Notes: a model not told the origin generated them from the sequence alone. A stretch of 64,000 nt of DNA from Vibrio hepatarius (GCF_018860525.1 NZ_JAHKPM010000054.1:1-64000), one strand, 5' to 3'; shown: positions 35,477 through 44,952, numbered from the stretch's first letter. A program made the numbers and translations.

Positions 35477-35997
35477 TACTTATTCTCTAATTTGGCATAC
35501 ATTATATGTTGAGGGCCAGCGTCGCCGCCAAGATATAACTCCTCGGTATCTGAGAAGCCACCTTTTTGATAACATGACTTAGCTGCTGGATTTTTGCAGT
35601 TTACAGTCAAATAAACACTTTTATATTCAGGGTAATTGGTTTCAAGGTATGGCAGTAATTCTTTAACCACTTGAGTACCTATCCCTTTCCCTTGAAAGTT
35701 GATATCAATAGCAAAAGCTTTTAAACCTAAGCCATTATTAGGGCAAAATGAAAAACTTCCAGAATATGCAGTATCAATTTTAAAAAAGCCTATAATGATA
35801 TCGTTATTCTTTATGACGTGAAGATATGTAGTGTCGTTACCTCCAACAAGAAAACCTTTAGCCGTTCCTGCATACTGAACTTGTTCATCCGTTATAGTTA
35901 TCTTGTTAACTTCATTACTTTGAAAAATATAAAACTTATCGACCGATATATTGTTCTCTAATATATTACCTGCCATTTTTAATAGCATTCCTTGCAT
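35476..35997 (-). CDS. GNAT-family N-acetyltransferase
   Basis: This 173-residue protein has I-I-I-G-F-F-K-I, L-K-A-F-A-I-D and the acetyl-CoA turn F-Q-G-K-G-I-G-T-Q-V-V near residues 112-122, then N-P-A-A-K-S-C-Y-Q-K-G-G-F. The start is uncertain, because in-frame ATGs also occur at codons 4 and 8 and no strong ribosome site marks one of them. It overlaps the next GNAT gene by one base. Confidence 0.85.
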   Translation of the reverse strand: MQGMLLKMAGNILENNISVDKFYIFQSNEVNKITITDEQVQYAGTAKGFLVGGNDTTYLHVIKNNDIIIGFFKIDTAYSGSFSFCPNNGLGLKAFAIDINFQGKGIGTQVVKELLPYLETNYPEYKSVYLTVNCKNPAAKSCYQKGGFSDTEELYLGGDAGPQHIMYAKLENK

Positions 35998-36133
35998 ATG
36001 TATTTATATCGTACTTATTATGCAGTACAAACAGCATAAGAATCAATATAATATGTATTTCATCGAGTATAATATAAGGTATAGTTGAGTTTAAAGTCGG
36101 CTAAAGTGATGGAAAGCTAATGACTTAACCTTG

Positions 36134-37891
36134 TCAATTTTTATTATCAATTAAAGAAATAAATTCATTAGATGTAAGAGGCTGAGAGTACAAATATCCC
36201 TGATAAGAATCACAACTTTCTTGATGCAAAACCTCAAGTTGCTGTTCGTTTTCCACTCCTTCGGCAATGACACTAATGTTCAAACTATGACCCATTTGGA
36301 CTATGGTTCTAAGTAGGATTCGATCGGCTTCATGTACGGCGCATTCATCTACAAAATATTTATCTATTTTAAGAACATCAACAGGAAGATGCTTTAAATA
36401 TTTCAAGCAAGAGTATTCTACTCCAAAATCATCCACTGCGATTGAGACCCCAAGCGCTCTAAGTTGACTACAAATATCAGTCACTCCTTCAGGGTCTTTC
36501 ATTAATGTCGATTCGGTAATTTCAATCTGTAGCAGATGGGGAGGTAGCTGAATTTCTCTAAGGAGCTCACAGATTGCCCTAAAAAGATCAGCGTCATCAA
36601 ACTGAACCGTAGATACATTAACCGAAACGCAAACATCGATCCCTCCATCATGCCAAGCTTTTACTTGCTCACAAGCCCTATGAAGAATCCACTGGCCCAA
36701 AGGGACTATCTGCGCAGTTTTTTCAGCAATTGGGATAAATTCAGCAGGTGAGATCTCACCTAATTGAGGGTGTTTCCATCGAATCAAAGCCTCAGCCCCA
36801 ATGATCTTACCATCAGCTACCGAAACTTTCGGTTGGTAATACAAAACAAACTGATCATTCAACAACGCCGCTTTTATTTCAGTTTCAATTTGGTGTTGAC
36901 GGATTGTTTCATTTAATAGCTCTTCATCAAACCAACATACAAATCCAGCGCCTTGCGAAAGAGCTTTGTAGAGGGCAAAGTCAGCATTTTTTATCCAGAC
37001 TTCTACATTATCAGCGGCGTCTTTTGCCAGAGCAACACCAATACTAAAACCAAGCCTGTGGCTGGTATTTTCCATGTTGAATAGTGTTTTCTCATGCTGG
37101 CGCAGAACCCCAACAACTTCAACTAATGTGGGTCGAAGTTCAGAACTCTCAACTACTAATCCGAATTCATCCCCCCCAAGTCGATAAAACTTACCATACA
37201 CCCCCACCAAACGATTGATATGTTCAGCAAAGGCAACCATTAACATATCTCCATATCGATAGCCAAGACGATCATTAATATTTTTAAAACCATCCAGCCC
37301 TATGTGGAGTATTCCAAATCGATCAGCGTTATGAATATCGACGACTTTTATATCTTCATAAAAAGCGTGCAAATTAGGCAGTTTCGTTAAATAGTCTGTT
37401 ATACTTTGCAATTGATAAATCTCAGCTTGTTTACGACTCTCCATATAAAAATAAGTCATCATAGTTGCGAAAATCGTAATAGCACTAGCTTCAGCAGCTA
37501 TCTCAATAAATAGACCAATATCCACAAGGCTTAGCTGATATAAATAGCCATTAATTAACCCAGCGGCTACTGCTATGGACCAAAGGGAACCAGGAAATAG
37601 AACAATATAACATAATGGGAAAAGAATAAGCCCGCTTCTAATAACTCCTGTTTCTAGAGGTTCGATTAAACCACCAATTAAAAAAAGCACGACGGCACTA
37701 AACGAAAATAGATGTTTGAGGCGGAAATCTGATACCAACAAAGCAATAATCATAAATACTGGTAGCAATAAAAATATCCTACCCCAAATATGATCTTGAG
37801 TAACCAAACCATATGATACAATCGCTACTGCACATAAATAAGCGAGGTCAGCAATAATTGTCACCCACTCTACACGAACATTTTTGCTCAC
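36134..37891 (-). CDS. Membrane GGDEF-EAL c-di-GMP enzyme
   Basis: The 585-residue protein has an N-terminal membrane region of about five or six helices (residues 10-150), a GGDEF domain with the intact motif R-L-G-G-D-E-F near residue 245, and an EAL domain with A-E-A-L-I-R-W near 355 and the metal-site D-D-F-G. Both catalytic signatures are intact, so the protein could make, degrade or do both to c-di-GMP. It is a single gene. The PilZ protein encoded at 16968-17315 is one possible receptor but is not linked in an operon. Confidence 0.92.
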   Translation of the reverse strand: MSKNVRVEWVTIIADLAYLCAVAIVSYGLVTQDHIWGRIFLLLPVFMIIALLVSDFRLKHLFSFSAVVLFLIGGLIEPLETGVIRSGLILFPLCYIVLFPGSLWSIAVAAGLINGYLYQLSLVDIGLFIEIAAEASAITIFATMMTYFYMESRKQAEIYQLQSITDYLTKLPNLHAFYEDIKVVDIHNADRFGILHIGLDGFKNINDRLGYRYGDMLMVAFAEHINRLVGVYGKFYRLGGDEFGLVVESSELRPTLVEVVGVLRQHEKTLFNMENTSHRLGFSIGVALAKDAADNVEVWIKNADFALYKALSQGAGFVCWFDEELLNETIRQHQIETEIKAALLNDQFVLYYQPKVSVADGKIIGAEALIRWKHPQLGEISPAEFIPIAEKTAQIVPLGQWILHRACEQVKAWHDGGIDVCVSVNVSTVQFDDADLFRAICELLREIQLPPHLLQIEITESTLMKDPEGVTDICSQLRALGVSIAVDDFGVEYSCLKYLKHLPVDVLKIDKYFVDECAVHEADRILLRTIVQMGHSLNISVIAEGVENEQQLEVLHQESCDSYQGYLYSQPLTSNEFISLIDNKN

Positions 37892-37972
37892 CTTGTTACC
37901 CTATGATTGCTAAACAAACTTATCCTCACAACTTAAAGCTAGTCGTAAATTACTCCCTTGCCCAATCCGACA

Positions 37973-38000
37973 TAAAAAAACCTCCTAGGAGGAGGCTTTT
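37973..38000 (-). terminator. Terminator after the coiled-coil gene
   Basis: On the minus strand CCTCC pairs with GGAGG and is followed by seven T, 23 bases past the stop at 38023. Confidence 0.7.
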
Positions 38001-38022
38001 GAGTTTATCAAGACAAATTTTT

Positions 38023-38754
38023 TTATAAGCCTAGCTCATCAGCCAACGTCTGGATTTGTTTTAAATCCATTTGATGTACACTGATCATCTGATTGACATG
38101 ACTTAGACGGGAGTTTGCGGCATCTTGCTTGTCACATGCATCAGATTTGGCTTCCCATGATGTACCCGCTAAATATAAATCACAGTCAGATTTTAATTGC
38201 TTTAATTGAGGTTGAAGATCATCACGCTCCTTTTCCAAAGCCTCAAGCTCTTGTTTCACTTTCAACTCCTGTTGGAATAGCTCACGCGAACGCTCGAGCA
38301 TAGTCACTTGTATGTCTGCCTGCCGGTTAAGCTTACGGTTTTCTTGGGTCGTTTGTACAATACTTTGCTTTTGCTGGTTGAGCTGATCTTCAAGAGAAAT
38401 ATTGACTTTTTCCAGTTCAGAGACCTGCGAATGTAACGTCGCTATTGTCTCATCGTAGGCTAATTTTTTTTCTTCCATCGCTTGGGATAACTTGGTTTCG
38501 ATTTCAACGTCGACCTGATCAACTTTATTTTTTACCTCGTCAAGCAACTCTTTTTTTTCTTCAACCATTAACTGGTATTTCTTTTCCAAGCCATGATAAG
38601 CCTCTTGCCATTTCGACGACGTCACAGATGAGCCGATAAGTCCACCTAGAGCTGCACCAAGTAAACCGGCAATGATTATGTATAAGTAGCTACGTTTATC
38701 TCTTTCTTCAATAACTACCACATCATCATTTTCAACATCAGACTCGTTGTTCAC
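38023..38754 (-). CDS. Membrane-anchored coiled-coil protein
   Basis: This 243-residue protein has an acidic N-terminal tail, one membrane segment rich in glycine (A-G-L-L-G-A-A-L-G-G-L-I-G, residues about 30-45, a glycine-zipper pattern), and then a long heptad-rich coiled coil to about residue 195, ending with two cysteines near 195 and 211. The topology suggests a periplasmic or cytoplasmic coiled coil tethered to the inner membrane. I do not recognise the family. An even smaller membrane-protein gene lies 18 bases upstream and is probably co-transcribed. Confidence 0.7.
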   Translation of the reverse strand: MNNESDVENDDVVVIEERDKRSYLYIIIAGLLGAALGGLIGSSVTSSKWQEAYHGLEKKYQLMVEEKKELLDEVKNKVDQVDVEIETKLSQAMEEKKLAYDETIATLHSQVSELEKVNISLEDQLNQQKQSIVQTTQENRKLNRQADIQVTMLERSRELFQQELKVKQELEALEKERDDLQPQLKQLKSDCDLYLAGTSWEAKSDACDKQDAANSRLSHVNQMISVHQMDLKQIQTLADELGL

Positions 38755-38772
38755 TATTTTGCTCCTACTGAT

Positions 38773-38931
38773 TTAACGCATGAGTTCAGTTACGGCCAAG
38801 GTGGTGGTATAAACTAAAAAACCTGAAACCAAGGTAATAACGACATATTTTTGCAATTTTTCATTAGTCCTATATCGAATCAACACGAAGGCTAACGCCG
38901 CTAGAAATACAATAGCAATTAATCTCGTCAT
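38773..38931 (-). CDS. Small two-helix inner-membrane protein
   Basis: A 52-residue frame with a strong ribosome site (AAGGAG, seven bases upstream). Two hydrophobic segments, I-A-I-V-F-L-A-A-L-A-F-V-L-I and V-V-I-T-L-V-S-G-F-L-V-Y, are separated by a charged loop (R-Y-R-T-N-E-K-L-Q-K), giving a helical hairpin. It is 18 bases ahead of the coiled-coil gene on the same strand, so the two may form one complex. Function is unknown. Confidence 0.7.
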   Translation of the reverse strand: MTRLIAIVFLAALAFVLIRYRTNEKLQKYVVITLVSGFLVYTTTLAVTELMR

Positions 38932-39176
38932 ACACTCTCCTTAGCCAACCAAACAATACTCAAACTTTTCTTGTTCTAACTTATACCATTTTTCGACAGC
39001 AGTTGGTCAGCATTACGTTCGTTTTACGCGCTTATGACCCAATTATATACATTACTGTAGCGACATCGCCCAAAACAACAGCACACACATCAATTCTTAC
39101 GCATAAGACAACTTACAGATTTGGGTAGACGCTTAAAATGAGGTATAAGTAACTATTTTTTGCCCGAGGTACAATA

Positions 39177-39515
39177 ATGAAACCATTCAAGTTAGATAAC
39201 AAAAAACGTCGTATTCAAAAGAAACTATTTCTTGGTGAATTTGCAATGCTGGGATTTGAAGTTAGTTGTGATACAAAAATTCAAGATTTCGAAAATTACG
39301 ACACCTTTGTTGATGAGTTTATCGATTATATAGACGCATTAGACCTAAGTTTTGGCGGCGGCGGTTTAGAGCTTTTTGAAGGTTTTATTTGCCATGCACA
39401 AAGGTATGAAAGTGTAACCAATGGACAACAAGCACAAATCGTTGCTTGGTTAGAAAACCGTAAAGATGTTAAAGCAGTCCGAGTTGGTGAACTAGTAGAT
39501 GCCAACTACTTTTAA
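39177..39515 (+). CDS. yggL: YggL-family (DUF469) ribosome-associated protein
   Basis: The 112-residue protein matches YggL: a basic start K-K-R-R-I-Q-K-K-L-F-L-G-E-F, then G-F-E-V-S, the F-V-D-E-F-I-D-Y-I-D segment, the glycine-rich F-G-G-G-G-L-E, and V-T-N-G-Q-Q near residue 80. YggL in E. coli is known to associate with the 50S ribosomal subunit. It is a single gene with a hairpin after its stop. Confidence 0.92.
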   Translation: MKPFKLDNKKRRIQKKLFLGEFAMLGFEVSCDTKIQDFENYDTFVDEFIDYIDALDLSFGGGGLELFEGFICHAQRYESVTNGQQAQIVAWLENRKDVKAVRVGELVDANYF

Positions 39516-39529
39516 AAAGTAACCACTGT

Positions 39530-39555
39530 GGTAGCACCTTAAACAAGGCGCTACC
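39530..39555. terminator. Hairpin between convergent genes
   Basis: GGTAGC-A-CCTT pairs with AAGG-C-GCTACC around AAAC. It lies between yggL and the convergent small membrane-protein gene and probably ends both transcripts, although the T-run is short. Confidence 0.5.
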
Positions 39556-39561
39556 CGCTTC

Positions 39562-39804
39562 TTATCTCACTTCCAACCCAAGATTGTATTGCGCTAGACA
39601 TCGAGTGACATAACTCACCTTCAAAAACGCGGCAATAATAATTGTACTAATGTGCGCGGCTATCTGCGCTTCTAGGCTGAAGGCATACGCATACGGATAA
39701 GCAATTAACACGCTCACAACCAGCGTTAAGAAAGTGATCACTAGACCGATATTTGAAACCGCTAATAGTGTTTTAAAAGTATTTCGATTTGATTGATTGA
39801 GCAT
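39562..39804 (-). CDS. Small two-helix membrane protein
   Basis: The start M-L-N-Q-S-N-R-N-T-F-K is supported by GAGG seven bases upstream, giving 80 residues instead of the 98 of the longest frame. Two hydrophobic stretches (I-G-L-V-I-T-F-L-T-L-V-V-S-V-L-I and A-A-H-I-S-T-I-I-I-A-A-F) are separated by a short loop with Y-P-Y-A-Y. It is of unknown function and resembles small conserved Vibrio/Shewanella membrane proteins in layout. Confidence 0.65.
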   Translation of the reverse strand: MLNQSNRNTFKTLLAVSNIGLVITFLTLVVSVLIAYPYAYAFSLEAQIAAHISTIIIAAFLKVSYVTRCLAQYNLGLEVR

Positions 39805-39858
39805 AGTGACCTCAGTAATGAAGATGGTTTCCATTACATAAAGCACTTTCCCTGCCAA

Positions 39859-40099
39859 ATTTTTATTTCATTTACTATCAGTGCTTTATAAATATACAAT
39901 TTATTATAATGTCAAAATGACAACACAAAAAATAAGTCATATAGACTCTAACATGTAAATAATAAGTTGTTTGACATTATTGTTGGATGTAATAAAAATA
40001 TTGAATTGCATCATAAACATGATATGGTTCTCACGTTGAAACCCAATCAGTGGTATCGACTTACTTTTGTTCAGTATTTGAACAATCGTTCCGATGAAG
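39859..40099. other. Intergenic region upstream of the glycine riboswitch
   Basis: No credible gene lies here. It is AT-rich and should contain the promoter of the riboswitch-controlled symporter transcript. Confidence 0.4.
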
Positions 40100-40300
40100 A
40101 TGGCAGGAGAGTGGTTTTTAGCCAAGTAATATAGATTTGGCCAAATAACCTACCGAAGAAGTAAATCTTTCAGGTGCTGTATACAGCGTGGACTGTCATT
40201 GGAGGAACCTCTGGAGAGAACCGTTTAGTCGGTCGCCGAAGGAGCAAGCTCACCGCTAGATAAGCTGTGAGTGAAACTTTCAGGCAAAAGGACAGAGGAG
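40100..40300 (+). promoter_or_regulatory. Tandem glycine riboswitch
   Basis: Two consecutive copies of the glycine aptamer core are visible. The first has GGAGAG near 40106, CCGAAGAAG near 40153, TTTCAGGT near 40169 and GGACTGTC near 40190. The second has GGAGAG near 40213, GCCGAAGGAGCAAG near 40235 and CTTTCAGGCAAAAGGACAG near 40277-40295. The arrangement matches the tandem gcvT-type element known in front of the AGCS symporter gene in Vibrio cholerae. It lies about 110 bases before the symporter start and should switch expression with glycine level. Confidence 0.9.
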
Positions 40301-40410
40301 TGTAAAGAATAATGCAGCGATTATAATTTTCTGTCCGCAACACTTGTAGACCCATTATTTCTGCCCTTTCACTCTTCTCCTTAGTAACGTTTTATCACTT
40401 TGGGGAAATC

Positions 40411-41781
40411 ATGGATAACCTTCAATCTTTACTTAACACTATCGACAGCTTTGTCTGGGGTCCACCGCTACTTATTTTACTCGTTGGTACAGGTATCTAC
40501 TTTACCTGTCGTTTGGGATTACTCCAATTTCGTTACCTCCCGACAGCACTTACCATGTTATTTAGTAAAAATGATTCGAATAAACAAGGGGATGTGTCAA
40601 GTTTTGCCGCATTGTGCACAGCCCTTTCTGCGACAATTGGTACAGGTAACATCGTCGGTGTTGCGACCGCGATAAAACTGGGTGGTCCAGGCGCATTGTT
40701 TTGGATGTGGCTTGCGGCGATATTTGGCATGGCGACAAAATATGCAGAATGCCTACTGGCGGTCAAATATCGCAGAGTTGATGCTAATGGCCAAATGATC
40801 GGCGGGCCTATGTACTACCTTCAGTACGGAGTCGGTTCAAAATTCCTTGCGATCATGTTTGCTATATTTGCCCTACTTGTTGCCTGTTTTGGAATTGGGA
40901 CCTTTCCACAAGTGAATGCCATTTTAGATGCGAGCGAAATTTCATTTGGTATGCCCCGAAATGTTTCGGCAATAATTCTTACCATTTTGGTCGCTTTTGT
41001 TACTTTAGGCGGCATCAAATCAATTGCTAAAGTTGCAGGTATGGTGGTCCCTGCAATGGCTGTATTCTATGTATTAGCGTGTCTAAGCGTCATTGTTATC
41101 AATGCAGAGCACTTGATGAGCGCCCTTAAACTTGTTGTGGTTTCAGCTTTTAGTTCTAGTGCTGCAACGGGTGGCTTTTTGGGAGCTAGCATAATGCTCG
41201 CTATTCAGTCAGGGATTGCTAGAGGTGTGTTCTCAAATGAGTCTGGTCTGGGTAGTGCTCCAATGGCGGCCGCGGCGGCAAAAACAGACTCGTGTGTCAG
41301 GCAGGGGCTAATTTCAATGACTGGAACCTTCTTTGATACCATCATCATTTGCACCATGACTGGATTAGCGTTAATTCTAACTGGTGCTTGGCAAAGTGAT
41401 TTTTCCGGAGCCGCAATGACTACCCATGCATTTGCTGTCGGGCTAAATGCAGAGACTCTTGGCCCTGTACTTGTTTCTACTGGACTCATTTTCTTTGCTT
41501 TCACAACGATTCTTGGCTGGAATTATTATGGTGAGCGCTGTGTGGTATTTCTATTAGGTACCAAAGCTGTTCTGCCCTACAAGATAATTTTTGTTGTACT
41601 CGTTGCATCAGGTGCATTCTTGCATCTGGATATGATTTGGATTATTGCCGATATTGTGAATGGACTGATGGCAATCCCTAACCTTATTGGCTTGCTCGCC
41701 TTACGACATGTGGTCGCTGAAGAAACGAAACTCTATTTTAATCAGCTAACTGAAATAACAAAAAATAAAGTCCTTACTTAA
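40411..41781 (+). CDS. AGCS-family alanine/glycine:cation symporter
   Basis: This 456-residue transporter has about ten membrane helices and AGCS landmarks: F-T-C-R-L-G-L-L-Q-F-R near residues 32-42, A-L-S-A-T-I-G-T-G-N-I-V-G near 72-84, G-G-P-M-Y-Y-L-Q, and N-E-S-G-L-G-S-A-P-M-A near 275. It imports glycine or alanine with sodium across the inner membrane. The glycine riboswitch upstream indicates glycine as a physiological substrate. GGGGAA precedes the ATG. A strong terminator follows. Confidence 0.93.
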   Translation: MDNLQSLLNTIDSFVWGPPLLILLVGTGIYFTCRLGLLQFRYLPTALTMLFSKNDSNKQGDVSSFAALCTALSATIGTGNIVGVATAIKLGGPGALFWMWLAAIFGMATKYAECLLAVKYRRVDANGQMIGGPMYYLQYGVGSKFLAIMFAIFALLVACFGIGTFPQVNAILDASEISFGMPRNVSAIILTILVAFVTLGGIKSIAKVAGMVVPAMAVFYVLACLSVIVINAEHLMSALKLVVVSAFSSSAATGGFLGASIMLAIQSGIARGVFSNESGLGSAPMAAAAAKTDSCVRQGLISMTGTFFDTIIICTMTGLALILTGAWQSDFSGAAMTTHAFAVGLNAETLGPVLVSTGLIFFAFTTILGWNYYGERCVVFLLGTKAVLPYKIIFVVLVASGAFLHLDMIWIIADIVNGLMAIPNLIGLLALRHVVAEETKLYFNQLTEITKNKVLT

Positions 41782-41804
41782 ATCATTTATTTTTTACTTA
41801 CAAC

Positions 41805-41834
41805 AATGCGAAGCTCATCAGCTTCGCATTCTTT
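41805..41834 (+). terminator. Terminator after the symporter gene
   Basis: AATGCGAAGCT pairs with AGCTTCGCATT around CATC, followed by a short T-run. Confidence 0.75.
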
Positions 41835-41848
41835 ACTCACTAAGCTGT

Positions 41849-42502
41849 TTATTCGCTGATTATATATTCAGAATTTTGAACCAAACGTACTCCCTTAGTA
41901 ACGAGATCTTGTGCTACTGTATCCGTGTTTTTTGGAAAGACGGCACGCGTTGAAGCTAAGTTTAAAATGACGTTAAAACCAGCGTCAATCAGTTGGCCAA
42001 TCGATTTCTTAACACAAAAGTCTAAAGCCAAGCCACCAACAATCACTGTTTCAATCTTCTTTGAACGCAAATACTCTATACCACCAGTAGACAAAGCTTC
42101 AGCCTGATCATGGTAGAAAGCTCCATAAGGATGTGCATCAGGATCCATACCTTTATTTATCTGAAAATCATAGTCTCGAATTGTGGGTAGACCTGGCAGT
42201 AATTCAGCACCTAACGTCCCTACTATACAATGTGGGTTCCACTTAATATCAACCTCTGGGAGCCCAACTGGCTCTAGCATATTTTCCGGCTTTTCAGCTT
42301 CCCAAGCAGCACCTGGTGGATGCATATCTCTCGACACTAAACGAAAATCAACCTTGCTGTGGTTTTCGATTAATTCGCTAACAATCTCAAGAGCCCCCAC
42401 AACAGGAAGCTCATTTGGACAAAGTTCACTGAAGCCTTTTTGTGGATCGACATCAATCGACGCTGTTTTCTTTTTATCCACTTTTACTGCTTGTAAAAAC
42501 AT
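41849..42502 (-). CDS. Nicotinamidase-like cysteine hydrolase
   Basis: The 217-residue isochorismatase-fold protein shows a probable catalytic triad: an aspartate in I-D-V-D-P-Q-K-G-F near residues 16-24, a lysine in I-N-K-G-M near 115, and the nucleophile cysteine in A-L-D-F-C-V-K near 160. H-P-P-G and a metal-site D-M-H are also present. It probably converts nicotinamide to nicotinate for NAD salvage. It starts 18 bases after the NrtR-type gene, and pncB, the next enzyme of the pathway, is divergent. That context makes nicotinamide the best substrate guess. Confidence 0.87.
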   Translation of the reverse strand: MFLQAVKVDKKKTASIDVDPQKGFSELCPNELPVVGALEIVSELIENHSKVDFRLVSRDMHPPGAAWEAEKPENMLEPVGLPEVDIKWNPHCIVGTLGAELLPGLPTIRDYDFQINKGMDPDAHPYGAFYHDQAEALSTGGIEYLRSKKIETVIVGGLALDFCVKKSIGQLIDAGFNVILNLASTRAVFPKNTDTVAQDLVTKGVRLVQNSEYIISE

Positions 42503-42520
42503 TGCTTACTCCTAGTATTA

Positions 42521-43234
42521 CTAACGCAGACAGGTTTGAAAATAAGTCACTCTATTTTCAGCCAAACTATATACCTGAGCAGGCTTTCCGCCTTTACCTC
42601 GATTAGTCGAGGCCACTTTGTTGGCACTGACAATAACACCGGTGTCAATTAGACGACGTTTGACTGTCATTCTATTCACCTCAACACCAAATTTTGCATA
42701 GGCATTGATGATATCGGACACTAAAAATTCTTTGTCCAAGGTAAATAGGGCTACAGAAGTATACTCAACAGCTGCACGAAGCTTTCTCCATGCCAGTTTA
42801 ATTAAATCAACATGATCAAAAGCGAGCAAAATTTGATTGCCTAAGACTGCGTTTAGTGGAAACCATTTTAGTTGCTCTTGATTCAGCCCACAATTCTCTA
42901 TCTGTTCAATATTGGCCGTATTAACCAAGGCATAGTGAGCAATCGTAACACTCCAACCCTCAGGATCTCGTTTCGGGTTCCCCTCAACCATTGGCTCGCT
43001 GATATAATTTGGGTAAGTGTGAATTTTTTGGCGACAAATACGTTTACGCGCAGCTTCGAAATCTTTGTCTGCCTGTTGGCCTCCATCATCCGACATATCT
43101 TGCTCGAAAACAAAACCGCCAGGAATCGCCCACAGACCTTGCTGTGGTCGCTCAGGGTTATTTCTCTTAATCAACAAGGTTTCTAACCCTTGTCCACCGA
43201 GCCTAAGGCATATCATGTCAATAGTGACAATCAT
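42521..43234 (-). CDS. NrtR-type Nudix transcriptional regulator
   Basis: The 237-residue protein joins an N-terminal Nudix-like domain (L-L-I-K-R-N-N-P-E-R-P-Q-Q-G-L-W-A-I-P-G-G-F-V, residues about 17-38) to a C-terminal winged helix (V-N-R-M-T-V-K-R-R-L-I-D-T-G). The Nudix box is incomplete (F-E-A-A-R-K-R-I-C-R-Q-K in place of the R-E-L-x-E-E core), typical of NrtR proteins that sense ADP-ribose instead of cleaving it. It is divergent from pncB and directly followed by the nicotinamidase gene, which fits control of NAD salvage. Confidence 0.88.
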   Translation of the reverse strand: MIVTIDMICLRLGGQGLETLLIKRNNPERPQQGLWAIPGGFVFEQDMSDDGGQQADKDFEAARKRICRQKIHTYPNYISEPMVEGNPKRDPEGWSVTIAHYALVNTANIEQIENCGLNQEQLKWFPLNAVLGNQILLAFDHVDLIKLAWRKLRAAVEYTSVALFTLDKEFLVSDIINAYAKFGVEVNRMTVKRRLIDTGVIVSANKVASTNRGKGGKPAQVYSLAENRVTYFQTCLR

Positions 43235-43488
43235 TATAGATTCTCTCAGTACTTCACTGACAAGTACATTACCACTGAAAAGTAGCAGGTCAATAAGAAA
43301 GTAACAATTGGTGATTAACCTCCTTTAATTCGTGCTGTCATATGATTAATTGTATAGATTATCTTTCTCTCCCTGAAGATTTTTTTGACATATTTCGCTA
43401 TGGTTAATAACAAGATTTGACAAACCATATCAGCATTGATTAAAGTGCCCTAAATCGAGAAAATAATTGACATGACTAGGATGGATTA

Positions 43489-44730
43489 ATGAGCGCCGCA
43501 TTGTTTAACGATACTATCATCCAAAGTGCACTAGACCTTGATGTATATAAAATCAATATGATGTTCGCTGCTCGAAAGTACTATCCTAATACCCAGGTTC
43601 GCTATGAGCTCATTGTTCGCTCAATTGAAGACCTTTCAGATATTGAAATTGAGGTTTCAAGAGAAATTAACAAGCTTGCAAGCTATCTATTTGGTAAACA
43701 AGAAATTGCCTATTTAAGACAACAAGCCCCTTATCTGGATGACGATTTTTTTTCCTATCTTAGTCAATTCAGGTTCAAGCCAAATCAGCAAATTTTTGTC
43801 ACAGCAGCTAGTGGCCAGTTACGTGTTTCCATCAGTGGTGTTTGGCATGAGACCATTCTCTATGAAACGCTTGTGATGAGTATTATTTCCGAAGTGCGCA
43901 ATAAAACTCACTGGAACAGTATTCCATATCAACAGTTTATTCATGTTCTCGAGAGCAAAATATCCTTCTTGCAATCTGAATTGAAAAAAAGAGATATAAA
44001 GAATTTCAAGTTTTCGGAGATGGGAAGCCGCCGCCGCTTCAGTTCAAAAGTACATTACGATTTAGTCCAATACCTCCACCAACACGTGCCCGATTTAATG
44101 TCCGGCACAAGTAATTATCATCTAGCAAAACAATTGGACATAACACCGATAGGCACCGTTGCTCACGAATGGTTTATGGCACACCAGCAGCTCAGTGATC
44201 CTGTTCAGTCACAAAAAATTGCCTTAGATATCTGGCACAAAGCCTTTAACGGCACTCTCGGTATCGCCCTAACCGACACCATAAGTATTAATGCATTCTT
44301 AAAAGATTTTACTTACGAGTACGCTACAGCTTATGCTGGTGTGCGCCATGATTCTGGTTGCCCATTTAAGTGGGGTGATAAAATTTTGGCCCATTATCAA
44401 TCACTAGGTATTGACCCCAAGTCAAAGGCTTTGATATTTACTGATGGACTTAACTTTGAACGCGCACTCGAAATATGCGAGTACTTCAATGGTCGTGCCA
44501 TGATTAGTTTTGGTATAGGTACATTCCTAGCCAATGACATGGGTGATTGGTCTGACTCTCATGATACTTATCAACCTTTATCTATGGTGATTAAGATGAC
44601 GGAGTGTAACGGAGCGGCAGTCGCAAAAATCAGTGATGAGCCTGAAAAAGCCATGTGTGAAGACCCCGTATTTCTCACAGATCTAAAGCAATATTTCGGT
44701 CTTCCCAATACACTCGATAAAGCAAGCTAA
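43489..44730 (+). CDS. pncB: Nicotinate phosphoribosyltransferase
   Basis: The 413-residue enzyme makes nicotinate mononucleotide from nicotinate and PRPP. Family marks are D-V-Y-K-I-N-M-M near residues 18-25, F-S-E-M-G-S-R-R-R-F-S near 175-185, and the phosphorylated histidine H226 in G-T-V-A-H-E-W-F. The C-terminal S-F-G-I-G-T segment binds phosphate. Length is normal. The gene faces away from the NrtR-type gene across a 254-base gap that should carry the operator, although I could not identify the site itself. Confidence 0.95.
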   Translation: MSAALFNDTIIQSALDLDVYKINMMFAARKYYPNTQVRYELIVRSIEDLSDIEIEVSREINKLASYLFGKQEIAYLRQQAPYLDDDFFSYLSQFRFKPNQQIFVTAASGQLRVSISGVWHETILYETLVMSIISEVRNKTHWNSIPYQQFIHVLESKISFLQSELKKRDIKNFKFSEMGSRRRFSSKVHYDLVQYLHQHVPDLMSGTSNYHLAKQLDITPIGTVAHEWFMAHQQLSDPVQSQKIALDIWHKAFNGTLGIALTDTISINAFLKDFTYEYATAYAGVRHDSGCPFKWGDKILAHYQSLGIDPKSKALIFTDGLNFERALEICEYFNGRAMISFGIGTFLANDMGDWSDSHDTYQPLSMVIKMTECNGAAVAKISDEPEKAMCEDPVFLTDLKQYFGLPNTLDKAS

Positions 44731-44952
44731 CTATTTAGTTAAAGGTAAAATGGTTTTAACGATTGAAAATGTTTTGGTATTGATAATTAATCTTTATTCC
44801 TGCGCACCAAAGTCAGCATTTTCTTTGGTTAAATAATTCAATGATGTGATACAAAACAGATAATCAATCGTCTTATTAGCTGGATAACCCTTGGTATAAC
44901 CTATCGACATTGATACACTTTTAGCCTTATTAATAGTCATGGAAGGCCGCTG

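Noticed and set aside
39937..40355. Two short minus-strand frames over the symporter leader
   Set aside because: They lie across the glycine riboswitch and have no ribosome sites.
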